A stretch of 64,000 nt of DNA from Diogma glabrata (GCA_963693315.1 OY856188.1:101806462-101870461); one strand, 5' to 3'. Numbered from the stretch's first letter, positions 35,622 to 47,570 are shown. Made by a program: numbers and translations. The notes: generated by a model not told the origin, from the sequence alone.

Positions 35622-37554
35622 TGTTATGCCGCAATCTGGGCTATTATCTAACCAGTAGTATTTATAAGAGAGTCTACACCCTACTCCAGAACGAGTTCAG
35701 GTTCTGTATTGGTAGACTGAAGGAAATGTATGCCTTGGTAGTGAGATTTAACGGTCAACGAACAGTCAAGGATACATTTTCTTCAGTCGCCACACTGTTC
35801 TATTTCTTCTCTCCCTTATAAACCCACTACTTGGTAATCTTCAGTTTAACATCCGTAACTACATGAAACAGCAACTTAGTTCAACAAAAATACATTACAT
35901 AATGAACCAGTATCAAAACCATTAATTAATCGCGTTGCTAAAACAACACGTCGTGTTGATTCAGTAACAATTTCTATTAACAAAACTATCAGTCTCACAA
36001 TTAACATTGCTTAAATTCGTAAACATTCTTCTACTTTGTTTTCATCAAACGAAAAATAAAACTCATGTAGTTGTGGTTGCATTTTTTTCATTTTTCGTTG
36101 ATGCTATCAGACACAATCTCATCATCATCTGTTTGAATAAACTGTTAATAAATTGTTGCACTTCGTGGTTATTGTTATTTCGTTTTCTCTATAATCTTTA
36201 ATAACTGAAAACAAAACAAACTCGAATTATATGTTGTCGATCCTTCTTTCTTTCTTTTTATAATTGGTTGACGATCTCGTTCTAAAAAACCGATTAAATT
36301 CCTTTGTTTGGGAAAATAAAACAACAGAGAGAAATGTACAAAATTTTTGAATGGTCATCTCCTTCGCTCCCCTTCGTTTAGATTATTTAAACAAAGAATT
36401 TTTGATAATTAGGTCAGTATGATTTTATTTTTTTAAATCAATTTTTAGTTCGATTATGGTTTTTGGTAAATTCACAAATCCAAAGTTCGTTTCTTTTTGG
36501 ATTTTGAAAATCGAAAAAAAACTTGTCAAATTGTTTAAGCTCGGTCATTTTTTTTGTGTTAACACCGTGAAAACAAATTTAAATGATAATAAAACATAAG
36601 CACGCGTTCGTGGCTAAAACAAAGAAAATATTTAATTTTCCTATTTATCCGCGAAATGTAATCTTTTATTAAAAAAATTGAGTGCGACATACACAATTAG
36701 TAAGAACCAAAAAAATTTAATTCTGTGTCGCAAATTGATTTTACTTTTGATGGTTAAAACTAAACTCAATGCTAAAGTTGGTGAACAGTGTAGATTCGCG
36801 AGTATAGCTAAAGAAAACTGAATGTTGTCAAAAGTTTGGTTGCATGTAACCGCAATAAAATAAAAAGAATTGTTTATGTAATTCATATTTTTGTGCTATT
36901 TGTGTAAAATCATAATCATTGAATTAAAGATCAAATCTATAAGAATAAGAAAAGAAAATTATTAGCCATGTGTTTCTGAATAAATGTCATTAAAAAGTGT
37001 TTAATAAAAATAAACCGTATTGTCATTGCCTTCGCATTCGTTTTTCGTTATTACTCATAACGGGAAATATGTTAAACTGAAAAGAACCAGGAGATGGAAT
37101 TTTGCTAATTCCAAGTCAATTAAATTATCTCGACACCGCAATATCAGTGATATTAATTTAGCTCACTACTGGAACTAATTTTGGAAAGAATTTGGGATTG
37201 AATACGTTGAATGGTTACGAAATGGATTCATGGGTAGACTATATGATGAAATAAAATTTAACGAATTGATAAAGAAAGCAGCATTTAATATTTGGGAATC
37301 AGGAAGAAAGGCTGTGTTCAGCAAGAAATCACCACTTAACTGCAAGTTACGTTTTTTGTATTATTCTTTATTAAAACTATATATATATATATGTATTATC
37401 TTTTTATGAATTTTAAACTTACAATCGAAAATCTATTTAGCATGTTTAATTAGATAACCTCTATTTAGAGATTTTTCTTGGGTCCAGGGACGCATCTGTT
37501 GTTTTTGAATTATTATAAATCCCGGAACATAACGGCACCACTGTGCTCGTTATA
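35622..37554 (+). repeat. gypsy-B 3' LTR
   Basis: Same length and, as far as compared by eye, the same sequence as the 5' LTR, including the identical (TA) run near 37380. Followed by CATT and the resumed gypsy-A integrase. Confidence 0.95.
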
Positions 37555-37558
37555 CATT

Positions 37559-37655
37559 TGATAATCAACAAATGAAAATATTTGCAGAACAATGGAATTT
37601 TATGAATACCAGCAGCAGTCCATACCATCAGCAAGGTAATGGCAAAGTTGAAGCA
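37559..37655 (+). pseudogene. gypsy-A integrase, segment resumed after the insertion
   Basis: DNQQMKIFAEQWNF and then SSPYHQQGNGKVEAS continue the catalytic core of the integrase cut at 25417; the Glu of the triad lies in KVEAS. Similarity stops near 37655, where a different gene fragment begins, so the 3' end of gypsy-A was lost by an independent event. Confidence 0.85.
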
Positions 37656-38544
37656 AGTTACAAAATGACGAACGAGCTAGGAACTGTCTTGCAGAGGACC
37701 AGAAAAAAGCAAACGAAAATTCCAGCGAATACTATGGATTCTCATTTGATTTGCAAAAAGCACTTTCGTACCCTAAACTGTCTGTTTCGTTAGCCTATTA
37801 TACGCGAAATATGTACGCATACAACTTGGGTTTTCATATAATTTCCATAATGACACTGTCAAGATGTATGTATGGGATGAAACTACAGCTTCAAGAGGTG
37901 CACAGGAAGTAGCATCATGTATTTTAGCGCATATGGAGGATATTATAACAACTCAAAAACACGTAATAGCTTACAGTGATGCCTGTTCAGGTCAAAATCG
38001 TAACATTAAAGTAGCATTGACATGGATGAAAATTGCTGTCACAAATTTTTGGTATCGGGTCATTCCTTTCTACCGAATGACCGTGATTTCGGTTTGATAG
38101 AAATGAAAATAAAAAAAGCAACTTACTTATACAACCCTGAGCATTATTATGAATTGATAGAAAAGTGTAGAAGTAGAAAGCCATTTTCGATAAAACGAAT
38201 GTCGCAGCCGGATTTTATTTCAACGAAGTCACTAGAAGAATCAATAACAAGAAGAGTAAAAAATACCGCGGGCGAATGTCTGAAAATGTCTCTTGGCTGA
38301 AAATTCAATGGATGAAATTCTTGAAAAATGAACCTTATAAAATGTTTTATAACTTTTTTAGATGATTCTAAATTCCACGTTTTGGATCTTTCACCTAAAA
38401 GAGGAAGACCAAAAATATACGAAAATATTAAATTACTTCCACTATACACCACCAGTAACGGAAGAAAAACATAAAGATATTATGTGTTTACTACCATACA
38501 TCCCTCCAGTTTATCAGAAACATTTTAAGAATCTCAAAAACTAG
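37656..38544 (+). pseudogene. DUF7869-like transposon-associated protein, C-terminal part, broken
   Basis: The fragment starts abruptly against the gypsy-A remnant. Successive frames give YYGFSFDLQKALSYPKLSVS, MYVWDETTASRGAQEVASCI, AYSDACSGQNRNIKVALTWM, FLVSGHSFLPNDRDFGLIEM and LPYIPPVYQKHFKNL, ending at a stop at 38544. This order is that of a large family of uncharacterised arthropod proteins carrying the DUF7869 domain, often multicopy and suspected to come from DNA transposons. The SD...GGQN-type and GHS...D motifs look like a DDE-style core; that reading is inference. At least three frameshifts. Confidence 0.7.
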
Positions 38545-40560
38545 AAAAAATGATAAAAATGGATTACTTTTTAAAAATAATTAATAAATGTTCATGAATT
38601 ATTTCATTAAAGTTATTGTTTCAAATAAAACTCATAATTCTTTATTGCTTTAAGTCATTTATAAAACATTCAATTAATTTTGAAAATGGTCTAAGTCAAT
38701 TAGAGCTTTAAAAACGACATTTTCGTATGAAATTCATACAAAATTTGTTATTCATAATAAATTTCCATTAATAATAAATTATAAATTAAAGTGTCGCATA
38801 AGTATAATATAAAAATATTTTTTAATTCGTTCAAACGCAATTTATTAAATATCTCGAAACAAGAAATATATGACTTAGACCACTTTCATAATTATGGGCA
38901 CATATGTATTTAAATATATTGATGTGACGCATATGTATACGCCCTTTGCATATCTATTTATAACTATAATCCTTTGTTTGATTTTTAAACAAAAAACACT
39001 TAGTCATTTTGGGAACGCGTCCTTAAACCATATTTCACAGTTGAAATAAGTTAAAATGTTTAAAAATATAAAATATAAATGTCATATTGTAGCATTAGCT
39101 TTGAATATCATTAAATTAAAAATATATCTATAAACTATTATTATTTTAATTTTTCATATTTTGGCTACTTAAATGTTGTCCGACATTTATTAAATCATTT
39201 CGTGAACGCAGTTAAAATCGGTCGGTATAATTAAAAAAACATATAATAGATGACGTTAGAGAGCAAAAATGTGAAGTTCATAAATCAGAGTAAACGGTGT
39301 TTGACGTATTTATGGAAATAAATAATTGATTTTATCCGTTAGTATGGTTTCATTTGATATATGTACAGCGTACATTGATTCCCTGTCACGGGAACGGTGT
39401 TTTATATGATAAGTTTTTCGGGAAATAATAAACTTTTCCATAATTCTGCTTAATATTACAGCTCACTTGTTAATAACCTCTACAACTGACATCAAAGATG
39501 TCGGCGTCAATCGTGATATGAAAACATTTTTCAGATAGTCATTTCGGGTACGGTAATTTTGGGAACGTTTCCGTTCATGACGGGCGTTTCCGAAATGACA
39601 ATTTATATTGTATTTATGCAGATATTTCTGCAATGAAAAATAGTATATTCTTCAACGATGCCGAAAACAGCATATTTTGAAACGAGAGGACAGTTTACCG
39701 GCCGAGACGACAGCCGAGGTTGGTAATGGTCGCGAGATTCAAAATATGATTTTCGGCGAGTAGAAGACTGTACTTTTTCTACTACTTTTTTTAAAAATTA
39801 TTATTAATTTTTAAACATTTTCATTTATAATTACATACAATTCATTTTTTAAAACATACACTGTTACAAATTAAAATTGTATATGTGTATTTATATTTCT
39901 GCTATTAATAAATAGATGACTCAATATGAATAAATTATCCAATTTTTATGTCTTTAATTGCAAGCCTTATTGTTTTTTTCGTTAATTTTTTACATATCCA
40001 TACATATAGTTATTCATGATGTTATATTTTTATTCTATTTACACGCCAAAATCCTATATTATTATTCTATTTACTCTAAAGTTCTTAAAATCATTAAATA
40101 ATACATCTTTGAAGGTTTATTGTTTTTTGAATTTTGCGTCTAGTAGACTTATAACTAAAGACGGTTTGTACTTTGACATAAACAAAATCAAATTCAGATT
40201 TCAGATTTCTAAAATAAAAATATCAGTTTTGATTTAGTTTTTGAATGGGAATGACGTTACGTAAATTCTTGATATATTTTAACACAACCTAAATTATTTT
40301 ACGTAAAATAAATATTTTTTTTTCATTTTTGTTAAATAAATAGGTGAAATAATATTTTTTAAAAATATCTTAACACCAACTGTTTTTCATCATACTATTT
40401 AAAAAGATTATATGAATATTATATATTTAACTATTATTATTTTTACAATTTTAATGTAAATTGTCCGTAAATAATTCAAAAATAAATTAACGTCATCCTC
40501 CAAACAGAGACAAATTAACACTAACAAAATTATTTCATTTAATCAATTGATTGTCTTATG
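38545..40560. other. Non-coding AT-rich stretch
   Basis: No gene is supported. An inverted repeat (39636-39682 with 39736-39778; arms include CGAAAA(C/T)(A/C)(G/T)CATATTTTGAA) encloses a GC-richer centre with GGCCGAGACGACAGCCGAGG and may be a small MITE. Confidence 0.4.
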
Positions 40561-40570
40561 CCGGGCATTC

Positions 40571-40685
40571 ACATACAACGGAAACAGAAACAGAAACCAA
40601 ATTTCATACAAATTTGACAGATAAAAATTCGGTTTCTGTAAAATTTGTATGAAATTCGGTTTCGGTTTCTGTTTCCGTTGTATGT
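40571..40685. repeat. Foldback repeat with ~45-bp near-perfect arms
   Basis: ACATACAACGGAAACAGAAA at the left pairs with TTTCTGTTTCCGTTGTATGT at the right; the pairing continues to AAATTTGTATGAAAT. The 25-base centre is GACAGATAAAAATTCGGTTTCTGTA. It is a MITE remnant or hairpin-forming locus. Confidence 0.7.
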
Positions 40686-40929
40686 GGTTTCAAGCCTTTA
40701 AAGGGTATTCTAGGATGGTTTATTCTAGTTGAGGAATTAGAAAATAGATGGCTTTTAAAAAATTACTTTCGTTACTAGGTACGAAAGTAATTCGTATAGG
40801 TTTTTTTATCACCGGTGACGAAAAAGAAGTTTTCGAGTCAATAAACAAACATCGAAAGTAGATTTTTTATGTTGGGTAGTAGAAAAACATGTTTATGATA
40901 TTAGCGAAAATTTGAAGGCAAAAAGAGAA

Positions 40930-41742
40930 CTGAAAAGTAATTTAGGAGAGACAGAGATTATATGATTCAAATTGATTTTGCTGAGAATTATATGACAAAT
41001 ATAGGGAGGTTCAATCAATTGAATTCGGAGCATCAAAAAGTCAATTATCGATCCACACTGGTATTTTGTATGCCAACAACGATATGTTTGTACAGACTGT
41101 TTCATTTGCCATTGAAAGTGATTATTTAGACCATCCGGTTCACACTGTATGAACTGTATTGGCCACATGAAGTCTGCATTACAGAATGTTCTAGGCAACA
41201 TGTAAATATTCTAGGCAACTTGTAAATATCCTTCACGTGTTCTCGGGCGGAAACAGTCCAATATAGAAACTGCGGTAATATTTACTTATGGATTAAAACC
41301 TCAATAGACCAATTTCTGCAAATAACCGTTTCAACATAGACATTCAGTGAACCAGGGTATGGTAAAGGGGCAATGGATGATATAGGAGAAGTGCTGAAAA
41401 ATTTGCTGTTGATCAATTGGTACGAGGAATAAATGATAACACAGCTGCAGATTTTGTCCATTTATTACAACGTTCAACTGTTTTACTCCACGAAGTCACC
41501 AATGATGAAATAGTTGGAATTAAAAACATACTACCTGAAAAAGTAAACGCTATCCCCGGGATTATGATCGTAACTAAGATTGTCTGGCAGAAAGCTCCTG
41601 ATGTGTCCATATTATTATATCAATTTTTAAAATTGTTGTGAGAAATTAAACTGCTGGCAATTGTGGATGACGATAGAGAACAAGAAACTCCAGCACCACC
41701 AGGAACCTTAGATTCAGACATATTATTGATAATGTGCAATTA
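40930..41742 (+). pseudogene. Degraded transposon-type gene with DFAENY and GKGAMD motifs
   Basis: Frames in order give IQIDFAENYMTNI, then SIHTGILYANNDMFVQTVSF, then EPGYGKGAMDDIGEVLK, then a longer open piece at 41417-41641 (NDEIVGIKNILPEKVNAIPG). I recognise the DFAENY...GKG layout from multicopy uncharacterised insect proteins, probably transposase-like (Asp in the first motif). The family name is not known to me. Stops and frameshifts throughout; the gene is dead. Confidence 0.5.
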
Positions 41743-41841
41743 ATAAAAATATGGAAGTCATATTAATGATAATGTGCAATTATTCTTATGTTCCTAATAC
41801 TTAACATTTATTGTTTGCAGCTACAAAGTTTATTGTTATTA

Positions 41842-42410
41842 TAGACCGAGAGCCCGCGACGGCCAGACCTTCGTTATTTTATAAAAGCTGAAAGTTCCTC
41901 TGCGCATACCCCCTACTGAGGTAGGAACGATTAGCGACATATGAAGTTTGGATCATGGCGGCTTTGGCAGGAAGCAGGTAACAAAGGGGCCTTCAAAGTT
42001 TCGTGAAAGTATAAAAGGTAATTTTTTTATATATTCTTCGGGATAGTATTAGAAGTCACGTCACCCATTGCCAGATACTTACTATCGTGGTAACCCCCTG
42101 CCAGACACCCTTAAGCTTTAACAAATTGATAATGTTTAAGGGTGTCTGGTAGGGTGTTAACCACGATAGTAAGTGTCTGGCAATTGGTGACGTGATTTCT
42201 AATACTACCCCGAAGAATATATTAAAAAATTACCTTTTATACTTTCACGAAACTTTGAAGGCCCCTTTGTTACCTGCTCCCTGCCAAAGCCGCCATGATC
42301 CAAACTTCATATGTCGCTAATCGTTCCTACCTCAGTAGGAGGTATGCGCAGAGAAACTTTCAGCTTTTATAAAATAACGAGAGGTCTGGCCGTCGCGGCC
42401 TCTTAGTCTA
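41842..42410. mobile_element. Near-perfect foldback MITE, 569 bp, TTA target duplication
   Basis: Two ~270-bp arms are almost exact inverted copies. The left has ATATGAAGTTTGGATCATGG and the right CCATGATCCAAACTTCATAT; the same holds for GTGACGTGATTTCTAATAC-type and AAGGGTGTCTGG-type blocks. They are separated by a ~25-base AT-rich centre (42110-42135). Termini TAGAC...GTCTA; TTA on both sides (41839-41841, 42411-42413). No coding capacity. Arm identity above ~95% implies a young or self-converting copy. Confidence 0.9.
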
Positions 42411-42413
42411 TTA

Positions 42414-42787
42414 GATTTTAAGATGAAACTTTGATATTCATGACATATTATTAATTGTTTTTAGCTCTTGTAAAACTACAGATTAGTGAGTATTGATAAT
42501 TTCAATTTAAATAAGGAGCAAGGTGGCGTTAACGCCATTGTGATGAATATGGTTTCTGCGAATAGTGGGATCAAACCTTGGGACTTAATTACGGAGGCAG
42601 AATATGGAAGTATCTGTGGCGAACGTTGGTATTAAAAGTATTTGTATTAAAAATTTCGAACTTGCACACAAATAAATTGAATTTGATAGCAAGACTTAGC
42701 CAATAGATTTTGACCGTTTTTGCTGGTGTAATTTTTAACATATATTTCAATGGTAATAAAATTAATTTCTTAATTTATAGACTGTAC
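42414..42787. other. Non-coding stretch
   Basis: No gene or element boundary is visible between the MITE and the gypsy-C remnant. Confidence 0.4.
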
Positions 42788-42789
42788 AA

Positions 42790-43196
42790 TTACTCACCAA
42801 AAGGGGATCCAAAACATAGTTCCTGATGCTCTATCTTGTCTTTATGACGATACGCACGAGGAATTCGTTCATGCACTAACACATCGTATGAATGAATTAA
42901 AGCGATGAAGGTTATCGGCATAAGGACTATATGGATATGATAGCTAAAGTTCAAATGCCGCCAAAGATTTTGCTTTGGTGAAACATTTGGATGGTAAGCC
43001 AAACCAAACGATGAACCTGTGTGGAAGCTCTGGCTACCAAAGCCTTTATCATTTTGGAAATGATTCGGAAACATCATGATGAAAGCACTGCTGCTCATAG
43101 AGGTGTAAAGAAGACGTTGGAGTTGTTTCGACGTCTCTATTATTGGCCTGGCATTGCGTCGCAGGTACACGACTATGTTGTATCCTGTGACACATG
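42790..43196 (+). pseudogene. gypsy-C pol remnant: end of RNase H and integrase zinc finger
   Basis: The sequence follows gypsy-B pol closely from the RNase H/integrase linker (the region after VHSKGTQNVVPDALSR in gypsy-B) into the integrase HHCC finger (KTLELFRRLYYWPGIASQVH, VSCDTC). Frameshifts and small deletions are present. It is interrupted at ~43196 by a ~635-bp insertion; the protein resumes in frame at 43837. Confidence 0.8.
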
Positions 43197-43830
43197 TATG
43201 GTGGACGTATCTGTTGAACTGCTTTATGATGATGTCCACTTTATATCTTTATATTTATGTTGGGAAGAAAGTCTTTGTAACTAGAAATACCATGTTTAAC
43301 CCGTAGACTAAGGCCTATTGGGCAGGCTTTCTTCCAGTTAAAGGTTTAAGAAAAACTAAAACTTTAAACTTTCAGATAAGTTTATTAATTCTTCTTTCAT
43401 TATAATTTACATTCAATTTATAGTGAAATTGATAAAGGATTTCTCCGCTATAATCCCCTCTTAAGATTATATTTATTTTAATAAATAAATCGATTAACCA
43501 ATTAACAATCGATTTATTATGTACAGGTAATATCGGTCAATCGTATATGAAATAAATATAATTACCTTATTCAGCGGATATTATATTTATTTCGATAAAT
43601 TTAATATTAATTCATTTTTGTAATATCATCAAATTTAATATAATTTTATGTTACTTAAATTTCGTCATTCAAAATATATTGTGAGAATTTATGGAAATTC
43701 GAGCTAAGTTTGATATACTTAGTTTGTCCTATATAATTTGTTATTTGTTATGATTTAATTGTATACGTTAATTTAATGGGAAGAATAACATATGTAATGT
43801 ATGTTAATTAGATTAGTCATACATATGTTA
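43195..43830. mobile_element. ~635-bp insertion in the gypsy-C integrase, possible solo LTR
   Basis: The integrase frame is continuous if this segment is removed. CACATG occurs at both junctions (43191-43196, 43831-43836), giving a 4-7 bp target duplication depending on where the ends are set. With CACA as duplication the insert would begin TGTATGG and end ATGTTA, LTR-like. It has no coding capacity. Confidence 0.6.
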
Positions 43831-43836
43831 CACATG

Positions 43837-44747
43837 CAAACAGACAAAGGCCACGAATCAGATATTGCTTCCTCCAATGCAATATCAATTCAAAACAGCA
43901 TATCCATAAAAGAGGGTATATATAGGCTTTTTAGGAAATACCTTCGTTCTACACTTGGGAATACGGTCATACTGATTGTTCTTGATCATTTCACAAAGTT
44001 TTTACTACTTAAACTGCTTCGAAATGCAACTTCACCTAAGGTGAATGTATTTTTGAAGAATGACGGGTTTCTAACTTATGGGGTACCAGAGTTTCTGCAC
44101 AGCGACAATGGTAAACAGTGGCTAAGCAAGTCGTTTCAGAATTTATTGTCAGATTTCAACATTCATCATATCAGAACTGATGTCTATAGTCGGCAGAGCA
44201 ACGCATCAGAGAGAGTCAATAGATCAGTCCTCGCTGCAATCCGAGCTTTTGTGAAGGGGCAACATACCACCAAATGATATTTTCAACTGGGAGAGATAGT
44301 CTATGCATTCCGAGCTGCTGTACATAGTGGTACTCAATATTCTCTATATTATTGGTTGTTTGGCCAACATCCAGTTTCAGATGGGAAGACCTATCATCTC
44401 ATGAGATGAGATCCCTTCACATTCTCGATGAAACCACTAGTGAAGAGTTGTATCGCTCGGACCATTTGGTCATAGTTAAGAGACACGTACAATCAAATCT
44501 GAAGTCTGCATTTGAAAAGACACAATACAACTATAATTTACGTGCTAGAGTTAGGACCTTTTCACCGCAACAACATGTTTTCGTACGTCAGCACCAATTA
44601 AGCGATGCCGTTAATAAAATTCCAGCAAAATTGACTCCAAAATTGCCTGCTATAATTAAATCCAGAATTGGCAATGTACTCTACGAGTGTGAGAACTTAG
44701 GCGGTATGAATATTGGAGTTCATCATGCTAAAGCTATCAAGGAGTAA
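43837..44747 (+). pseudogene. gypsy-C integrase core and C-terminus
   Basis: Continues the interrupted integrase. NTVILIVLDHFTKFLLLKLL follows the position of the first catalytic Asp. FLHSDNGKQWLSKSFQNLLS carries the second and SNASERVNRSVLAAIR the Glu. The C-terminal ARVRTFSPQQHVFVRQHQLS and IGNVLYECENLGGMN parallel gypsy-B to its stop. One stop/frameshift lies near 44276-44352. A close relative of gypsy-B that lost its 5' portion. Confidence 0.85.
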
Positions 44748-45026
44748 TCTTTTAGCTTTGTACCGTAGCTACTTTGCCTGATTTTCACCTGTGGGACTTC
44801 TGTGGGACTTCTGAAATCTTATGTTCATGGTATGTATCGGTGATCCAACAGTACCGATGTCCATACTGGGTAGTAAATTCTAATATTCCGTGATAATCCT
44901 TATGGATTTGGCGTATATTAGTTTTTGTTTTTCATCTGGTTTTTGGGTATTGTTAATACTAATTCAGTGACCTCAATAGACCTAATAGTGTGTCATTTGT
45001 TTCGACTCTAAATTACTGATGATGAT

Positions 45027-45238
45027 TGTAGTGTTTAACTGTATTGTTTAACGTAAATTTTAATGTACAATATTGGTATCTCTTTATATTTGTAAAATAC
45101 CCAACCGTAGATAACTTCAATTCAATCTTACACTCATCGTCTTCCCGAGTAAATGTACAACGTGCAATAAAACTTGCATTAAATAAATATACAACGTGTG
45201 TAATTATAAATAAGTGTTTTATTTATATAAACATAACA
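45027..45238 (+). repeat. Candidate 5' LTR of gypsy-D
   Basis: TGTAGTGTTTAAC...AAACATAACA ends two bases before TGGCGATCGAAG, a primer-binding-like sequence at 45240. It contains AATAAA signals near 45167 and 45181 and lies ~100 bp upstream of a gag start. The 3' LTR is missing, so the boundary is a proposal. Confidence 0.4.
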
Positions 45239-45336
45239 ATGGCGATCGAAGTAATTTTTTTTTTAATATCGAATTGATATTAAAGTACGAAAACGAGTAA
45301 AAGTTTACGACGACAAAAAAAGATTGAAGTGTCAAA

Positions 45337-46068
45337 ATGGCTGCCGAATTAGTTTTTGTGTACAATTTACCGCAGTTCAAACATGACGAGAACGGTTGGA
45401 AAATTTACACGGGACGCCTGGAAAATTATTTCACAGCAATGGGCATTAACAATGAAGGCAAAAAATGGTCTGCAGTATTGACATTTGACGTTTATGTCCA
45501 CAAAAACGTATAATCTGTTATATGGATTATGTTCACCGAATGAACCAGGCAATATTGAATATAATAAATTAGTTGAACTTTTAGATCAACATTTTACACC
45601 AACTTTACTTGTGTTCGACGAACGAAAGAAATTTTATGCATTAATTGCATCGAAAATGAGTCGATACAAGATTGGCTAATTAAAATACGATAGTCAGCGT
45701 CTAAATGTAAATTTGGGGCTAGACTGAGCAAAATGCTACTAGACAAATTTGTTACGGGAATTGGAGGTAAAATGCATGAACGATTAAGCGAGGAAGACGA
45801 TACGATTTCTTTAGAAAAAGCCACGACGATAGCAAAAAAATACGAAAGTAAGATTGTAAATAGTGATCACACATCATCATCGTCCACCATAAATATTTTG
45901 CATAAAAATCAATCCAACAGTAAACCACAAAATCAACGATATACAAAATCTACGAATATACGAAATAGATCAAAGTCTAGGGAGCTAACTCAAACAAGTT
46001 TCCCTGAATGTCATCATTGTGGTTTCACTAATCACAAATCAAACGATTGCAGATACAAAAACGTATAA
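45337..46068 (+). pseudogene. gypsy-D gag remnant with zinc knuckle
   Basis: The ATG at 45337 begins MAAELVFVYNLPQFKHDENG; the frame breaks near 45480 and continues as TKTYNLLYGLCSPNEPGNIE, a typical gag of a large insect Ty3 group. After another break, MLLDKFVTGIGGKMHERLSE and SLEKATTIAKKYES follow. A zinc knuckle CHHCGFTNHKSNDC closes the segment. At least two frameshifts. Confidence 0.8.
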
Positions 46069-47570
46069 TTTGTCGCAAGTGTCCGAAGAAGGGGCATATG
46101 GAATCTGTTGGTAAAATGAGGAATTTGAATACAATTTGTCAACATTGATGTTCAAATTATGAGTATAATAACGACGAAGCAAATCAACACGAACTAGATT
46201 ACAACAACGATACGAGAAATACACAATCACAGGTTTATACTATAAATAATATTTCTACTTTAGATCAACCTATATACACGAAATTAAACATTTTGAACAA
46301 AGTATTAAACTTTGAACAAGATTCTGGAGCAAAAATCAGCGCTATTCCATTTGACATTTTTCTGAAAAATTTTGACAGCAAATTTTTAATGCACGACCCA
46401 GATGAAGAAACAACGACTGTCTATGACCAATATCATCGATCGAATATCGAAGGAGTTTTTACTCAGTGATTTGTCATAACAATATTACGAAGAAATTTAA
46501 ATTTTAGTTATTGAAAATGGTAGTGCCGCCCATGCGTTGTGGAACGTAATTTCTTTAGAGAATTTAATATTGATAAAATTTTGTTGAATAAAATTAACGT
46601 AGATGAAAATAATTTAAATAATATTTTGAGCTTGTTTTCAGTGCTTTTCGATGGCAAAATTGGAAAATTGAAAAATGTTAAGGTTAAGTTAGAAATTTCA
46701 GACGACGGTAATCCAATTTTTGTAAAAGCTAGGTAGGCCAATCGCTTTTGCTTTTAGGGAAGCAGTTGAAAATCAATTAGACGAACTAGAAAAATTAGGT
46801 ATAATAACGAAAACTGAACCTACGGAGTGGGGAACTCCATTGGTTCCGATTTTAAACGACGATGGTAAAATTAGGATCTGTGCCGACTAAAAAATTACGA
46901 TAAATAAATTTCTGAAGGATACAAATTATCCTATGCCACGAATTAACCAGATTTTAGCACGCCTTCAAGGAAATAAATACTTTTCAAAAATTGATTTGTC
47001 ACGTGCCTATTTAATCAAATTGAATTGGATGAGGAATCCAGAAAATTAGTTACATGGAGTACTCATAAAGGAAATTATATCACGAATAGACTACCCTTCG
47101 GAATAAAACCAGCCACAGGTATTTTCAAACGGGAAATTGATAAAATTTTAAGAAATATTGGTCTATTAGATGATTTAATAATAGTAGGTCCAGATTTAAA
47201 AACGCATAACGAACGAGCAAATAAAAACAAATGTTTATTTGCTAAATCAAGTGTTGATTTCGTTTATTTGCTAAATGAAGTGTTGAGGGTATCAGCAAAA
47301 TTAATAATAACGAAGCAATTAGAGACGCAGGACCGCCACAGAACGTATCTGAATTTTGGAAAATTTATTGAAAACCTAGCAACAAAAAGGTCACCTTTGT
47401 ACGAGCTGTTTAAAAAAGATAAAGATTACGATTGGTCCGAAAAATGCCAAAGCCCAAAAGTCTTTTGAACTAATCAAACAAGAAATACTTTCTGATGTAG
47501 TTCTTACTCATTTTAAGCCAGATTGGCCAATAATTCTAACGTGCGATACTTCCAGGACTCAACCTTAGAG
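46069..47570 (+). pseudogene. gypsy-D pol remnant: protease, reverse transcriptase, start of RNase H
   Basis: A second knuckle start (CRKCPKKGH) and a protease DSGAKISAIPFDIFLKNFDS (near 46320) are followed by reverse transcriptase pieces. These are LEKLGIITKTEPTEWGTPLV, DTNYPMPRINQILARLQGNK with SKIDLSRAYL, then in another frame RLPFGIKPATGIFKREIDKI and LLDDLIIVGPDL (catalytic DD). RNase H begins (ILTCDTSRTQ, 47550) and the element stops there. Frameshifts, one in-frame stop in the YPMPR-proximal region, and 3' truncation. Confidence 0.8.

Larger units (their letters stand above)
25418..37554 (+). mobile_element. gypsy-B: complete 12.1-kb Ty3/gypsy retrotransposon, recent insertion
   Basis: Two 1933-bp LTRs (25418-27350, 35622-37554) read identically everywhere I compared them and end TGTTATGCC...CTCGTTATA. 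A 4-bp duplication, a primer-binding region just inside the 5' LTR, an unusually long leader (~2.2 kb), intact gag and pol, and a 1.1-kb 3' untranslated part complete it. There is no env. Long LTRs, long leader and a GGCGC-type primer-binding site recall the Osvaldo/Ulysses/Woot group of insect Ty3 elements; that placement is inference. Near-zero LTR divergence implies very recent transposition. Confidence 0.93.
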
